DNA from: a virus
Virus record (IMG/VR): IMGVR_UViG_3300050130_000178
Coordinates: 1-33,047 of that record
Reading direction: 5' to 3' (one strand)
DNA: 33,047 bases
In this document: positions 1-6,005 of the stretch, piece by piece
Layout of the letters: each line of letters starts with the position of its first letter
Numbering within the stretch: the first letter of the stretch is position 1
Translations under genes and position numbers: made by a program
The notes under the pieces: generated by a model
What the model saw: the letters and a program-made list of their open reading frames with translations, nothing else
Databases searched by the model: none
Told to the model about the DNA's origin: nothing

Positions 1-33
1 GTTCGCGGGCACGGACACCTACTTTTCCACCCC

Positions 34-375
34 CTACCCCCCCAGCCGAGGGTTGCCGAAGCCGCCGTCCACCCGCGCCGTCTTCGAATTGTGGCAACGA
101 GTGCACAGCGACTGGTGGTTCGCAGGATCCCACATGAGTCGGTCGTCACCACGATGCGGAACGATGTGGTCAGTAACGCGAGCACGCACCAGCAAGCCGT
201 CCTCAAGGTGCCGAGCGCACCACGGATGCGTGCGCAGCCGATGCTTGCTGTAGCGAAGCCAGCGATCGGAATAGCCACGTTGCTGACGAGTGCCACGACG
301 GTGATCAGCGGCGCGCTGCATCCTTTCGACGCCAAACCTCTTAAACGGACGATGCACTGGCGGACGAGTCGGCAT
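34..375 (-). CDS. HNH endonuclease
   Basis: 113 residues, small phage HNH nuclease. The beta-beta-alpha metal site is visible: D69-H70 (DHIVPH), N86 (WDPANHQ) and the end motif CTRCHNSKT with C91, C94 and H95; C53 can complete the zinc ribbon. Proteins of this size and motif order are the HK97 gp74 type, which assist terminase in DNA packaging and usually lie next to the small terminase gene. Here the gene is the leftmost of the window and is transcribed off its left edge, so terminase is expected just outside (inference). The ATG at 375 has no good ribosome site; the internal ATG at 321 follows an AAGAGG some 15 nt upstream and could be the true start, without loss of the domain. Confidence 0.9.
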   Translation of the reverse strand: MPTRPPVHRPFKRFGVERMQRAADHRRGTRQQRGYSDRWLRYSKHRLRTHPWCARHLEDGLLVRARVTDHIVPHRGDDRLMWDPANHQSLCTRCHNSKTARVDGGFGNPRLGG

Positions 376-415
376 AGCAACACACGAGCGGCAAAAGCGC
401 TGTCTGTAGTAACTG

Positions 416-429
416 TCTTAAGTCTTAAG
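416..429. repeat. tandem TCTTAAG repeat in an AT-rich stretch
   Basis: TCTTAAG occurs twice back to back and each copy holds the palindrome CTTAAG. The surrounding 408-447 is markedly AT-rich for this genome. It lies about 35 bp from the DnaA boxes and could be the duplex-unwinding part of an origin. Confidence 0.5.
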
Positions 430-462
430 ATATAAGATGAGTCATGTGCAGAAAACAGTGAG

Positions 463-516
463 TTATCAACAAGATATCCACAGCTTATACACACGATATC
501 CACAAGGTTATCCACA
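463..516 (+). other. candidate replication origin: five phased DnaA boxes
   Basis: Five 9-mers on one strand begin at 463, 474, 485, 496 and 508: TTATCAACA, ATATCCACA, TTATACACA, ATATCCACA and TTATCCACA. The third and fifth match the DnaA consensus TTATNCACA exactly and the others differ at one position. Spacing is 11, 11, 11 and 12 bp, about one helical turn, so all sites face the same side. They fill the 376-519 gap, which has no gene, and sit beside an AT-rich segment with tandem repeats. Such arrays are typical of DnaA-dependent phage and plasmid origins. A role as DnaA-sensitive regulatory site for the HNH gene is the main alternative. Confidence 0.65.
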
Positions 517-519
517 GCC

Positions 520-879
520 TTAAAAAACCTCGAATTTCCACAAGTGACGATCGCGAGTCACACCGACAAAGCGAAACGGGTAGAGCGATGCTGCAACCTT
601 GACCTTCACCCGCGCATCGTCATCCCAAAAGCCCTTTACCTCGTGAAATTCCACCTCGCCATTGGCGAGCTGCACGTCGAAATCCGGCTCGTAGAAAGTG
701 AGCGATGCCAGCCGCAGCTTCATCCGCTGGTAACCAAAATCGAGGATCTCGCCTGCGACCTGCCGAACGAACAAGTGATCGGCATACGAAGCCTCGGTCT
801 TGTTCATTTTTTCGCGGTCAGGCTTGCCGCGATATCCGCGCGCATTGACGCGTGGTCGTTTGGAGTGCCAGGCCAACAT
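520..879 (-). CDS. DUF1064-like nuclease-fold protein
   Basis: 119 residues. The core resembles the phage DUF1064 family: a conserved Glu (E29) in the first helix, PDFDV with D66, and HEVKG with E80 and K82, together giving the PD-(D/E)xK nuclease signature. Family members occur in phage early regions and are thought to act on DNA, possibly as resolvase-like nucleases; activity here is inferred. The ATG at 879 shares one base with the stop of the HTH gene (TGATG) and has a clear GCAGGAG ribosome site, so the two are translationally coupled. It is the gene nearest the putative origin. Confidence 0.75.
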   Translation of the reverse strand: MLAWHSKRPRVNARGYRGKPDREKMNKTEASYADHLFVRQVAGEILDFGYQRMKLRLASLTFYEPDFDVQLANGEVEFHEVKGFWDDDARVKVKVAASLYPFRFVGVTRDRHLWKFEVF

Positions 880-1121
880 CAGCGCTCCTGCAGGATGAAC
901 TGCCGCTGCTTTTCGCTGTAGTGCTCAGCGACCAGCTTCGCCGACAGCCGACCTCCGGAATGCTTGATCAATTTATCCTCTTTTTTGAAGCGCATCCGGC
1001 GAGTGCCGCGCAGGTAGTGGTACACCGAAAACACTGTCACGCCCAGCAAGAGCGCGGTCTCGTTGACGCCGCGATCGAGTACGAACTGCTCAAATACGGT
1101 CTGCTTTTTTTCGTCGCTCAC
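879..1121 (-). CDS. small helix-turn-helix protein (YdaS/Cro-like)
   Basis: 80 residues from a GTG at 1121, preceded by GAGGGGG about 10 nt upstream. Residues 18-40 read as a helix-turn-helix (VNETALLLGVTVFSVYHYLRG), followed by a basic RRMRFKKEDK stretch and SGGRLSAK, resembling YdaS/Cro-type DNA-binding proteins. It is the only recognisable transcription-regulator-like protein in the window, but its place in the middle of a leftward operon does not look like a classic repressor locus. An upstream in-frame ATG at 1157 is possible but would increase overlap with the gene before it. It overlaps that gene by 32 nt. Confidence 0.7.
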   Translation of the reverse strand: MSDEKKQTVFEQFVLDRGVNETALLLGVTVFSVYHYLRGTRRMRFKKEDKLIKHSGGRLSAKLVAEHYSEKQRQFILQER

Positions 1122-1332
1122 GATTTTTGATCCCCCTCGGACCGCAGTGCTGACCATCGACTGTCGGCACGATCTCAATGCCCTCAAAAAACAGCCGTCC
1201 GTTCTCGAGCACCGTGCACTCGCGCGCGAGCGTGCACCACGCACGGCGAACATGGATGAGCTCGATCGACGGATTGGCGCCCTTCCTGATCGCGGACATC
1301 AGCCGATCGAACTCGTGCTGCCAGCCGACCAC
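1090..1332 (-). CDS. hypothetical phage protein
   Basis: 80 residues, not recognised. It has an amphipathic N-terminal part, two Cys in the middle (CTLARECTV) and a strongly basic C-terminus (GIKNRERRKKADRI). The start is a GTG three bases after the stop of the glycosyltransferase; an ATG at 1299 is an alternative, and neither has a strong ribosome site. Coding is supported by continuous packing with its neighbours and a composition unlike the Arg/Ser-rich shadow frames. A basic tail could suggest nucleic-acid binding, but this is a guess. Confidence 0.6.
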   Translation of the reverse strand: MVGWQHEFDRLMSAIRKGANPSIELIHVRRAWCTLARECTVLENGRLFFEGIEIVPTVDGQHCGPRGIKNRERRKKADRI

Positions 1333-1335
1333 TGA

Positions 1336-2445
1336 TCACCGCTGAACCGGTGCTGGTGTCAACAATTTGTGATCGCTCCCAGGCACATCGATCGAATCCT
1401 CCTGGCGAGCGCGGAAGTAGGAACGCACGTCGTCGCGCAATTGCGGCTTTTTGTCGGTGAGCGCGTACACGCCGCGAGAGTCGCGCTTCAGATCCGTGGT
1501 CGGATCGAACTGATTTCTAACAAGGATTTTCCACCGATCATGATATTTCCGGTTGACCTTCCGGCCGTGCCAGAAGTGGTGCACGGTGCCAGCGATGTAG
1601 CCGATGTTCCGATTGAGCGCGGACGCCTGCTCCTGCCACTGCATCACCGTTTTGCGATAGCCAGCCGCCATGCCTTCAGGGATCGTCTCAGCGCCGCGAC
1701 CGATAAGAGCCATCGCCATGTGGCGATCGCCAGCGCCCAGCAACGCCTGATCGTACAAAGTGCCGACCGTATCGAGCGCGGACTTCCGCCAAGCCCAGGC
1801 AAAGCCCGGATGCCAGGTGATCGGACCTGCTGACGGAGCACCGTGGTAGTAGTAGCCGGAGCTCGCCGGCAGCGGCAGGTTCTCCTCGAACGAAGCGACA
1901 AATCCGGTGTGCGCTTGCAGGAGATCGTAGGTCGGCGAGACATCGACCGCGGTCTTGAACATCTGCACGACGTCATAATGCTGAAGCGCGTGCAGCGTCT
2001 CGGAAACCCAATCAGGCCGCAAGAATTGGACATCCGCATCAATGAACGCGACGTACTTCGCATCCGGCGGCAGATGCTGAAGCGCCACGTTTTGCAGGTT
2101 CTCCTTCAGCCAGATCTCCTGCTGCTGCGAGAGCCGCACCTTGATGTAATCCTGGTTGAGCCGGGAAGCGGGCATCACCGCAGACGGCGGCACATTCGCC
2201 GGACCATGCGAGCGAAACTGCGGCACGTCGCCCTCGGTCGCGGGGTTAGCTGGATAACCGTGTGCCTCCAGCGCGAACTCGCGCTCACCGAATGCAGCCT
2301 CGAGCGTGATCAGGATCGCACCTGACTCCCGGACGTGCCGCTGGAAGTCCCTAAACAACTTCCACCGCGATTTAAAGCGGACGGGATTAAAAACGACGGC
2401 GATGACGTAGAGCGGCTGCTCGACGTTGTCCAGCGGTGTGTACAT
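1336..2445 (-). CDS. GT-A fold glycosyltransferase
   Basis: 369 residues from the ATG at 2445, which has GTCGGAG seven bases upstream; a longer TTG start lacks such a site. Features of a GT-A glycosyltransferase: an N-terminal Rossmann-like strand (PLYVIAVVFN), FIDADVQF with the DxD metal motif at D136/D138, the acceptor-side region WHPGFAWAWRKSAL, LGAGDRHM near 237-243, and a late HHFWHG whose His could be a metal ligand. It lies far from the large glycan cassette at 22.3-29.1 kb and is flanked by small phage proteins. Substrate is unknown. It may complete the glycan made by the cassette or act on another target such as host surface sugars. Confidence 0.85.
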   Translation of the reverse strand: MYTPLDNVEQPLYVIAVVFNPVRFKSRWKLFRDFQRHVRESGAILITLEAAFGEREFALEAHGYPANPATEGDVPQFRSHGPANVPPSAVMPASRLNQDYIKVRLSQQQEIWLKENLQNVALQHLPPDAKYVAFIDADVQFLRPDWVSETLHALQHYDVVQMFKTAVDVSPTYDLLQAHTGFVASFEENLPLPASSGYYYHGAPSAGPITWHPGFAWAWRKSALDTVGTLYDQALLGAGDRHMAMALIGRGAETIPEGMAAGYRKTVMQWQEQASALNRNIGYIAGTVHHFWHGRKVNRKYHDRWKILVRNQFDPTTDLKRDSRGVYALTDKKPQLRDDVRSYFRARQEDSIDVPGSDHKLLTPAPVQR

Positions 2446-2523
2446 GGGCGGCTCCGACGGGAAGCGCGAATGCTCATCCCGCGGCGGAGCCGCTGTCAAT
2501 AGTTCAAAGTAAAATCGCGGTTT

Positions 2524-2802
2524 TTAGGCTGCGAACTCGCGCATCACCCGCTGACCGCGCGGCGTTTTGGTAAGCAGCATGTCGGCCGACTTGCAGGTCG
2601 GGCACGCATCGCGGCGCCGCGAGAGCCGCCACAGCGAGTAGATGAGCCCAGGCAGCAAGAAACAGCACCACAGCACGAGCTCGATCAGGATGCTGCCCGG
2701 CGTGAAGGGAACCGCGTGGTTGGACGCGGTGCCACAGTTGCCGCAGATGAGCTTCGGCACCTTCGGCTCGCCAGAGCCGGCGAAGAGCGATTTAAGATTC
2801 AT
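2524..2802 (-). CDS. zinc-ribbon membrane protein (LITAF-like layout)
   Basis: 92 residues. CxxC at 20-23 and CPTC at 67-70 flank one hydrophobic segment (about 37-59, ILIELVLWCCFLLPGLIYSL), followed by a basic SRRR. This order, a zinc half-site, a membrane-inserting helix and a second half-site, is that of LITAF-like domains. Strong ribosome site GGAGGAATC before ATG 2802, which overlaps the previous stop as ATGA. Function unknown; location at the inner membrane surface is inferred. Confidence 0.7.
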   Translation of the reverse strand: MNLKSLFAGSGEPKVPKLICGNCGTASNHAVPFTPGSILIELVLWCCFLLPGLIYSLWRLSRRRDACPTCKSADMLLTKTPRGQRVMREFAA

Positions 2803-3071
2803 GATTCCTCCAGCGTGAGGAGTGGTTGAACGATTTCGGCATCGACTGCAGCGCGACGATCCAGCTGCTCGCGACGCTCCTCAAAGCGGCGCTGCTGTTG
2901 GCGGCGCCAAGCGACACCCGGCAAAAACGAGTTGCGGCGCGGCGCGATGCACGGCTCGCAGATATCGGCAAACGGCGACGCCCGCCGGACCATCACCTCG
3001 CGCCGGCAGTAAGTGCAGAAGCCATCGTGCGAGACCGCGGTCAGGAGATCCCCGAAAGTGCGCGGGCTCAC
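2799..3071 (-). CDS. small zinc-ribbon protein
   Basis: 90 residues with two CxxC pairs (C19/C22 and C38/C41) forming a probable zinc ribbon, then a highly charged helix rich in Arg, Gln and Glu (RRQQQRRFEERREQLDRR) that could form a coiled coil. GTG start overlapping the preceding stop (GTGA) with GAGG eight bases upstream. Both neighbours overlap it by 4 nt. No specific family recognised; a nucleic-acid or protein contact role is plausible only by the fold type. Confidence 0.7.
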   Translation of the reverse strand: MSPRTFGDLLTAVSHDGFCTYCRREVMVRRASPFADICEPCIAPRRNSFLPGVAWRRQQQRRFEERREQLDRRAAVDAEIVQPLLTLEES

Positions 3072-3400
3072 GAGCCGACCTCAACAAATGTGAAGCCGCG
3101 AGACGCCGCGTCCTTGACCGCAGCGCGTCGTGCAGAGGCGTAGGTCGCCTGATTGAAGAAGGTGGGCTCCTGCAGCGTATCGCCACGGCCGAAGCCGTAA
3201 TAGAACGCCCAGGAGCCAAAGCCGCGAGGTTCGCGACCGTGGCTAAAGCGGAAGTCCACCGTCGACACATCGACGTCCGAAGCGCGGACCACCGCATCGG
3301 ACGTGCCGAGCGGACAAGAGCCGGCGTGCCGGGCGTGCAGCGTCTTACCGCAAGTGCACGCGCCCGAGGAAACAGAGCGGTAGGCGTCGGCGGTTTTCAT
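3068..3400 (-). CDS. conserved phage hypothetical protein
   Basis: 110 residues from the ATG at 3400 (AAGAGA nine bases upstream). It has a CTCGKTLHARHAGSC cluster near the N-terminus that may bind metal, an aromatic Gly-rich middle (GFGSWAFYYGFGRGD) and a C-terminal FNQATYASARRAAVKDAASRG helix. A longer GTG start at 3487 would add a stretch without a sensible ribosome site. Not assigned to a named family. It starts the 4-nt overlapping run with the two zinc-ribbon genes downstream. Confidence 0.6.
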   Translation of the reverse strand: MKTADAYRSVSSGACTCGKTLHARHAGSCPLGTSDAVVRASDVDVSTVDFRFSHGREPRGFGSWAFYYGFGRGDTLQEPTFFNQATYASARRAAVKDAASRGFTFVEVGS

Positions 3401-3511
3401 TTTTCGTTGTCTCTTCGGTTGGCGGGCAAAGCGCCGCGCTGTCCAAAGTAGGCCATAGCCAAAAGTTAAAAACCAGTCGCGCGTCACACTTCCGGCGAGC
3501 GCCGGATTACG

Positions 3512-3856
3512 TCAAGTCTTAGGCTCCAGCCGGTCCAGGCGCTCGATTTCGGCGACGATGAGCGCCGCGGCGCGGATGAGGTTCCGACGCGAGCCATGCG
3601 GTTTCCACCATTGCTGATCGAACGGCCACCATGGTCCGGGATGCACCGGCGCCGCAGCTGGATCGCGCCAGTCGGTCGCTGACGACGCCGCATAGCACGC
3701 CGCGGCGGCCGCGAGCTCGCCGCGATCGTGCTTGTCGTCGTGCGAGTGCGAGAAGCCCTCCTCGTCCCATTGCCTCAAGCGCTCCACCGTGATCTCCGCG
3801 AGCACGTTTGACAGCTTCACGTCCGGCACGGCTCGGGATTCTTTTTTAGTTGTCAT
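3512..3856 (-). CDS. conserved phage protein with ERxRQ and HDDxH motifs
   Basis: 114 residues. Recognisable pattern: ITVERLRQWDEEGFSHSHDDKHDRGELAAAAACYA, then WPFDQQWWKP and a closing RRNLIRAAALIVAEIERLDR helix (quoted in pieces: ERLRQ at about 25, HDD at about 40, EIERLDR near the end). Proteins with this pattern are common in proteobacterial phages and usually listed as hypothetical; the acidic helical core is reminiscent of MazG-type all-alpha NTP pyrophosphatases, but that link is an inference. Very good ribosome site AAGGAGG before ATG 3856. It overlaps the upstream gene by 11 nt. Confidence 0.75.
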   Translation of the reverse strand: MTTKKESRAVPDVKLSNVLAEITVERLRQWDEEGFSHSHDDKHDRGELAAAAACYAASSATDWRDPAAAPVHPGPWWPFDQQWWKPHGSRRNLIRAAALIVAEIERLDRLEPKT

Positions 3857-4064
3857 TTTTGCCTCCTTCGTCCAGTAGCGGGATTTGCCCCTTGTCCGAT
3901 TTCACACGTTCAACACCGTCGAGAAATTCCCGCGGATCCGCCAGCACGAGCGTGATATCCGAGCTCGCGCGCTCGGCAAGAGCCGCTGCAGCGGGACCGC
4001 GCGAGATCGACAATTTCGCAACGACCCGTTTTTTAAAAGTGACCGATTCGACGTTCGCGAGCAC
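3846..4064 (-). CDS. hypothetical protein, start uncertain or frameshifted
   Basis: 72 residues from a GTG at 4064 that has no ribosome site. The product (VESVTFKKRVVAKLSIS, SSDITLVLADPREFLDGVERV) has normal composition and looks genuine. Upstream, in another frame, ATG 4129 has a proper site (CAGGAA) and begins MSRKSKPEPGEIVDQPPPA before turning into Ser/Arg-rich shadow sequence. The two pieces would join with a one-base indel in the CCG-rich run near 4070-4085, so the real gene may be 3846-4129 with a natural or sequencing frameshift. Function unknown. Confidence 0.5.
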   Translation of the reverse strand: MLANVESVTFKKRVVAKLSISRGPAAAALAERASSDITLVLADPREFLDGVERVKSDKGQIPLLDEGGKNDN

Positions 4065-4189
4065 CGACTGCGCGCCGGCGGCGGCTGATCGACGATCTCA
4101 CCCGGTTCTGGCTTTGACTTTCGGCTCATTGAAAATATTTCCTGCTGTCGCTTTAATTCAGTGTTAGAGCGTTTGAACTTTACACTGCA

Positions 4190-4654
4190 CTATCTCTGCG
4201 GTGTCAGCCCTTTTTTCGATTTTCGCGCGGCCAAACTCACCACATTCGGATGAGGGTTTTTAGCCTCAAATTCAGGTCTGAATGCACCCCCTGGCACGCT
4301 TTCCGCCAGACAGTCGTCGTAGATCACATTCGACGTGATCCCAAGCTTCTGCCGCGCGGCCATGATTTCCTGATAGGTCGCACCCCGGTCGACCATGTCC
4401 TGGATGCGCGCCTCCGGCTGCAGCGCGGCGCGCGACAGGTCGGGCGGCGGCATGAGGTACCTGGGAGCGGACACCTCGATGCTGGGCGTGAAGCAATGGC
4501 ACCACGAGTCGGGAGCCACGGTGGGCATCGGCCGCAGCGTGCCGTCGGCACGGCGGATCTGCTTCGCGACGTCAAGGCAGGTGCCGAGCTGCACCGCGGA
4601 CGGCTGCGGCGGCCGGTAGTAGAGGCACGCGGCGCACATGGGATGCGGGCTCAC
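4190..4654 (-). CDS. Cys-motif phage protein
   Basis: 154 residues from a GTG at 4654 overlapping the preceding stop (GTGA), with AGGG upstream. N-terminal MCAACLYYRPP, then GTCLDV and DSWCHCF form the CxxC...C...WCxC pattern of small phage zinc-binding proteins that read CxxCxxY...GxC...WCGE. The second half is helical (ARIQDMVDRGATYQEIMAARQKLG) and ends in a basic tail. It is the last gene of the overlapping run that begins at 7431; a 60-nt gene-free gap follows. No experimentally known role that I can name. Confidence 0.65.
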   Translation of the reverse strand: MSPHPMCAACLYYRPPQPSAVQLGTCLDVAKQIRRADGTLRPMPTVAPDSWCHCFTPSIEVSAPRYLMPPPDLSRAALQPEARIQDMVDRGATYQEIMAARQKLGITSNVIYDDCLAESVPGGAFRPEFEAKNPHPNVVSLAARKSKKGLTPQR

Positions 4655-4893
4655 AAGCGAAACCCTGCTCGGTGCATCGCGGTTTCCTCCACGCAAAATG
4701 TCGCGATCTCGCGCAGACAATCCTCCTCGAACACCGTCTCGGACGACGGCGGGAACGCGTACTTGCGCCACGGCGCGAACCACTTGATGCGTCCGAGCGG
4801 CCTGGCGCCTTTACCATCGGCCTGCACGACGTGAAAGATCTTCGTGATGCCCGAGTCCGACCGACCGGCGTCCTCGAACGTGATCCAGCTCAT
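4651..4893 (-). CDS. conserved phage hypothetical protein
   Basis: 80 residues. MSWITFEDAGRSDSGITKIFHV is followed by LGRIKWFAPWRKYAFPPSSETVFEE and a CLREIATFC helix. The pattern GxIKWxxxWRxYxFxP...CLxDIxxF recurs in short proteins of many phages of Gram-negative bacteria, always without known function. ATG at 4893 overlaps the stop of the 30-residue gene upstream (ATGA); its own stop overlaps the next start (GTGA). Confidence 0.75.
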   Translation of the reverse strand: MSWITFEDAGRSDSGITKIFHVVQADGKGARPLGRIKWFAPWRKYAFPPSSETVFEEDCLREIATFCVEETAMHRAGFRL

Positions 4894-4982
4894 CGCGGTC
4901 CCATGAAGATGCGCAGCACGATGGCGGCGAGCGCCCCGATCAGAAGCCCGATAAAGAAACACTCCGGTGTCGAGAGGTTCAT
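4890..4982 (-). CDS. 30-residue membrane microprotein
   Basis: Thirty residues, MNLSTPECFF then IGLLIGALAAIVLRIFMGPR: one transmembrane helix (about 9-27) with a basic end. Too short for most gene finders. Support: ATG overlapping the previous stop by 4 nt (ATGA at 4982), its own stop overlapping the next ATG by 4 nt, and GGGA eight bases upstream. Function unknown; it is one of several such single-helix peptides in this operon. Confidence 0.65.
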   Translation of the reverse strand: MNLSTPECFFIGLLIGALAAIVLRIFMGPR

Positions 4983-5137
4983 ATCGTGTCCCACAGCATC
5001 CAGGCGGCGACGCCAAGGCCCAGCACGGCGACGGTGACGGCCGCGGCGAGTGTCAGGCGCTGGTGGCGCTGCAGCCGCACGAGGCGCTCCTCGAGCTCCT
5101 TGCGACCGTAGATGCGCACCTCGACGCCGCGCCTCAC
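4979..5137 (-). CDS. 52-residue C-terminally anchored membrane protein
   Basis: GTG start at 5137 overlapping the previous stop (GTGA), with GGAG nine bases upstream. A charged N-terminal helix (YGRKELEERLVRLQRHQR) that may form a short coiled coil is followed by one TM helix (LTLAAAVTVAVLGLGVAAWMLW) and a four-residue end. This is a tail-anchored layout. It could be a small lysis or membrane-regulatory protein, but nothing in the sequence fixes the role. Confidence 0.65.
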   Translation of the reverse strand: MRRGVEVRIYGRKELEERLVRLQRHQRLTLAAAVTVAVLGLGVAAWMLWDTI

Positions 5138-5379
5138 TGGATGGTGCTCCGGCGCTGGTTCCACATGACGATGGCCTCGGGCTTTGTGGGCGCGAAGGGA
5201 CCGGTCGAGCCGCAGCCGTGCGGCAGGTCGCAAATGACGGCGCACGTATCCTGACCCGCGATAAGCGCCTTCAGCACCTTCGGCACGCGCTTCCCGCAGA
5301 ACGGACACGAGCGTACCTCGATGCCCGGTTCCACCGTCGTCACGAAATCCTCGTCGACGCTGCCCGAGACGGTGCTCAT
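5134..5379 (-). CDS. Lar-like restriction alleviation protein
   Basis: 81 residues. RSCPFCGKRV with CxxC, a central VICDLPHGCGSTGPF with the second Cys pair, and the ending EAIVMWNQR form the CPFCG...C..CG..GP...A...WN.R pattern of the Lar_restr_allev family. Founding members modulate type I restriction-modification to protect incoming phage DNA, though most phage relatives are untested. ATG at 5379 has GGGG six bases upstream and overlaps the preceding microprotein stop. It sits among membrane microproteins in the integrase operon. Confidence 0.8.
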   Translation of the reverse strand: MSTVSGSVDEDFVTTVEPGIEVRSCPFCGKRVPKVLKALIAGQDTCAVICDLPHGCGSTGPFAPTKPEAIVMWNQRRSTIQ

Positions 5380-5456
5380 GTGCGCCCCGTTGCGATGAGC
5401 GCGACCACCGCGACCGCGATGGCGATGGCGATGATGAGCCAGTCCCATATGCTCAC
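5376..5456 (-). CDS. 26-residue membrane microprotein
   Basis: MSIWDWLIIAIAIAVAVV and then ALIATGRT: nearly all of the peptide is one hydrophobic helix with a polar, basic C-terminus. GTG start at 5456 overlaps the previous stop (GTGA) and its TGA overlaps the ATG of the Lar-like gene (ATGA). The 4-nt coupling at both ends is the main support for coding. Function unknown. Confidence 0.6.
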   Translation of the reverse strand: MSIWDWLIIAIAIAVAVVALIATGRT

Positions 5457-5533
5457 CGGTCCGCCCAGCCGGCCATGATCCAGCCGACGACGGCGGCGCC
5501 GACCATGCACCATCCGAGCACCTCGCCGCTCAC
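5453..5533 (-). CDS. 26-residue membrane microprotein
   Basis: MSGEVLGWCMVGAAVVGWIM then AGWADR: a single short Gly/Trp-rich TM helix. GTG at 5533 overlaps the preceding stop and its own stop overlaps the next GTG (both GTGA). Same length as the following gene but with no obvious sequence similarity. Function unknown. Confidence 0.6.
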   Translation of the reverse strand: MSGEVLGWCMVGAAVVGWIMAGWADR

Positions 5534-5766
5534 GCGCCGGACTTCGCAAGGCTCACGAGCTTCTGCGCGTAAAGCCACGCCGCATCGACGCTCTCGTGCA
5601 CAAGCGGATTGATGCCGACGCGCGCAGCTGCATGCAAGAGCACCACGGCGACCGCAAGCCTCACGCCCTGCTCGGGAGTCGGCTCCCATTCGCCATCGTC
5701 GGCAGCGGGCGCGGGCGCCGCGAGATCATGGAGCTGCGGCTCCGGCTTCCCCTTTTTCGTCTTCAT
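5530..5766 (-). CDS. small hypothetical protein
   Basis: 78 residues from ATG 5766 (GAGGG eight bases upstream, ATGA overlap with the previous stop). A basic, Pro/Ala-rich N-terminus (MKTKKGKPEPQ) is followed by EWEPTPEQGVRLAVAVVLLHAAARVG and an amphipathic C-terminal helix. The central segment is hydrophobic but interrupted by Arg and His, so it is more likely a buried helix than a TM segment. Not recognised. Confidence 0.65.
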   Translation of the reverse strand: MKTKKGKPEPQLHDLAAPAPAADDGEWEPTPEQGVRLAVAVVLLHAAARVGINPLVHESVDAAWLYAQKLVSLAKSGA

Positions 5767-6005
5767 TTGAGAGCCCTCTGTAAGATCGAAGCCGCCCACA
5801 GTGTGGTGAGCAACCACGCGATACCAAACGTAAAAATGACCGGGAACGCGTACCAGCGCCACACCTCGAGCGGCCCCGGCGTCACAAGGTGGATCATGAA
5901 GCCGAAGAGGGTGGTCGCGACTCCGGCGAGCGCGATCGCGACCAGAATGCCGACGATCCGCCCCTGCGGCGGGACCTGAAACTCGAACGGTTTAGACGGC
6001 CTCAT
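5763..6005 (-). CDS. two-helix membrane protein
   Basis: 80 residues from ATG 6005, with TCGGAGG nine bases upstream; the GTG at 6014 is too close to that site. Two TM helices are clear: about 17-40 (GRIVGILVAIALAGVATTLFG) and about 53-72 (AFPVIFTFGIAWLLTTLWAA), joined by a short Pro/Trp loop, with a basic end. Holin-like in size and layout, but it lies in the integrase operon and not in the lysis region, so a holin call would be weak. The start overlaps the integrase 3' end by 14 nt. Confidence 0.65.
   Translation of the reverse strand: MRPSKPFEFQVPPQGRIVGILVAIALAGVATTLFGFMIHLVTPGPLEVWRWYAFPVIFTFGIAWLLTTLWAASILQRALK

Noticed and set aside
463-516. CRISPR array
   Set aside because: The repeat unit is 9-11 bp without unique spacers and matches DnaA boxes.
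5763-6005. Holin call for the two-helix membrane protein
   Set aside because: Layout would fit, but it lies in the integrase operon away from the lysin, so only a membrane-protein call is made.
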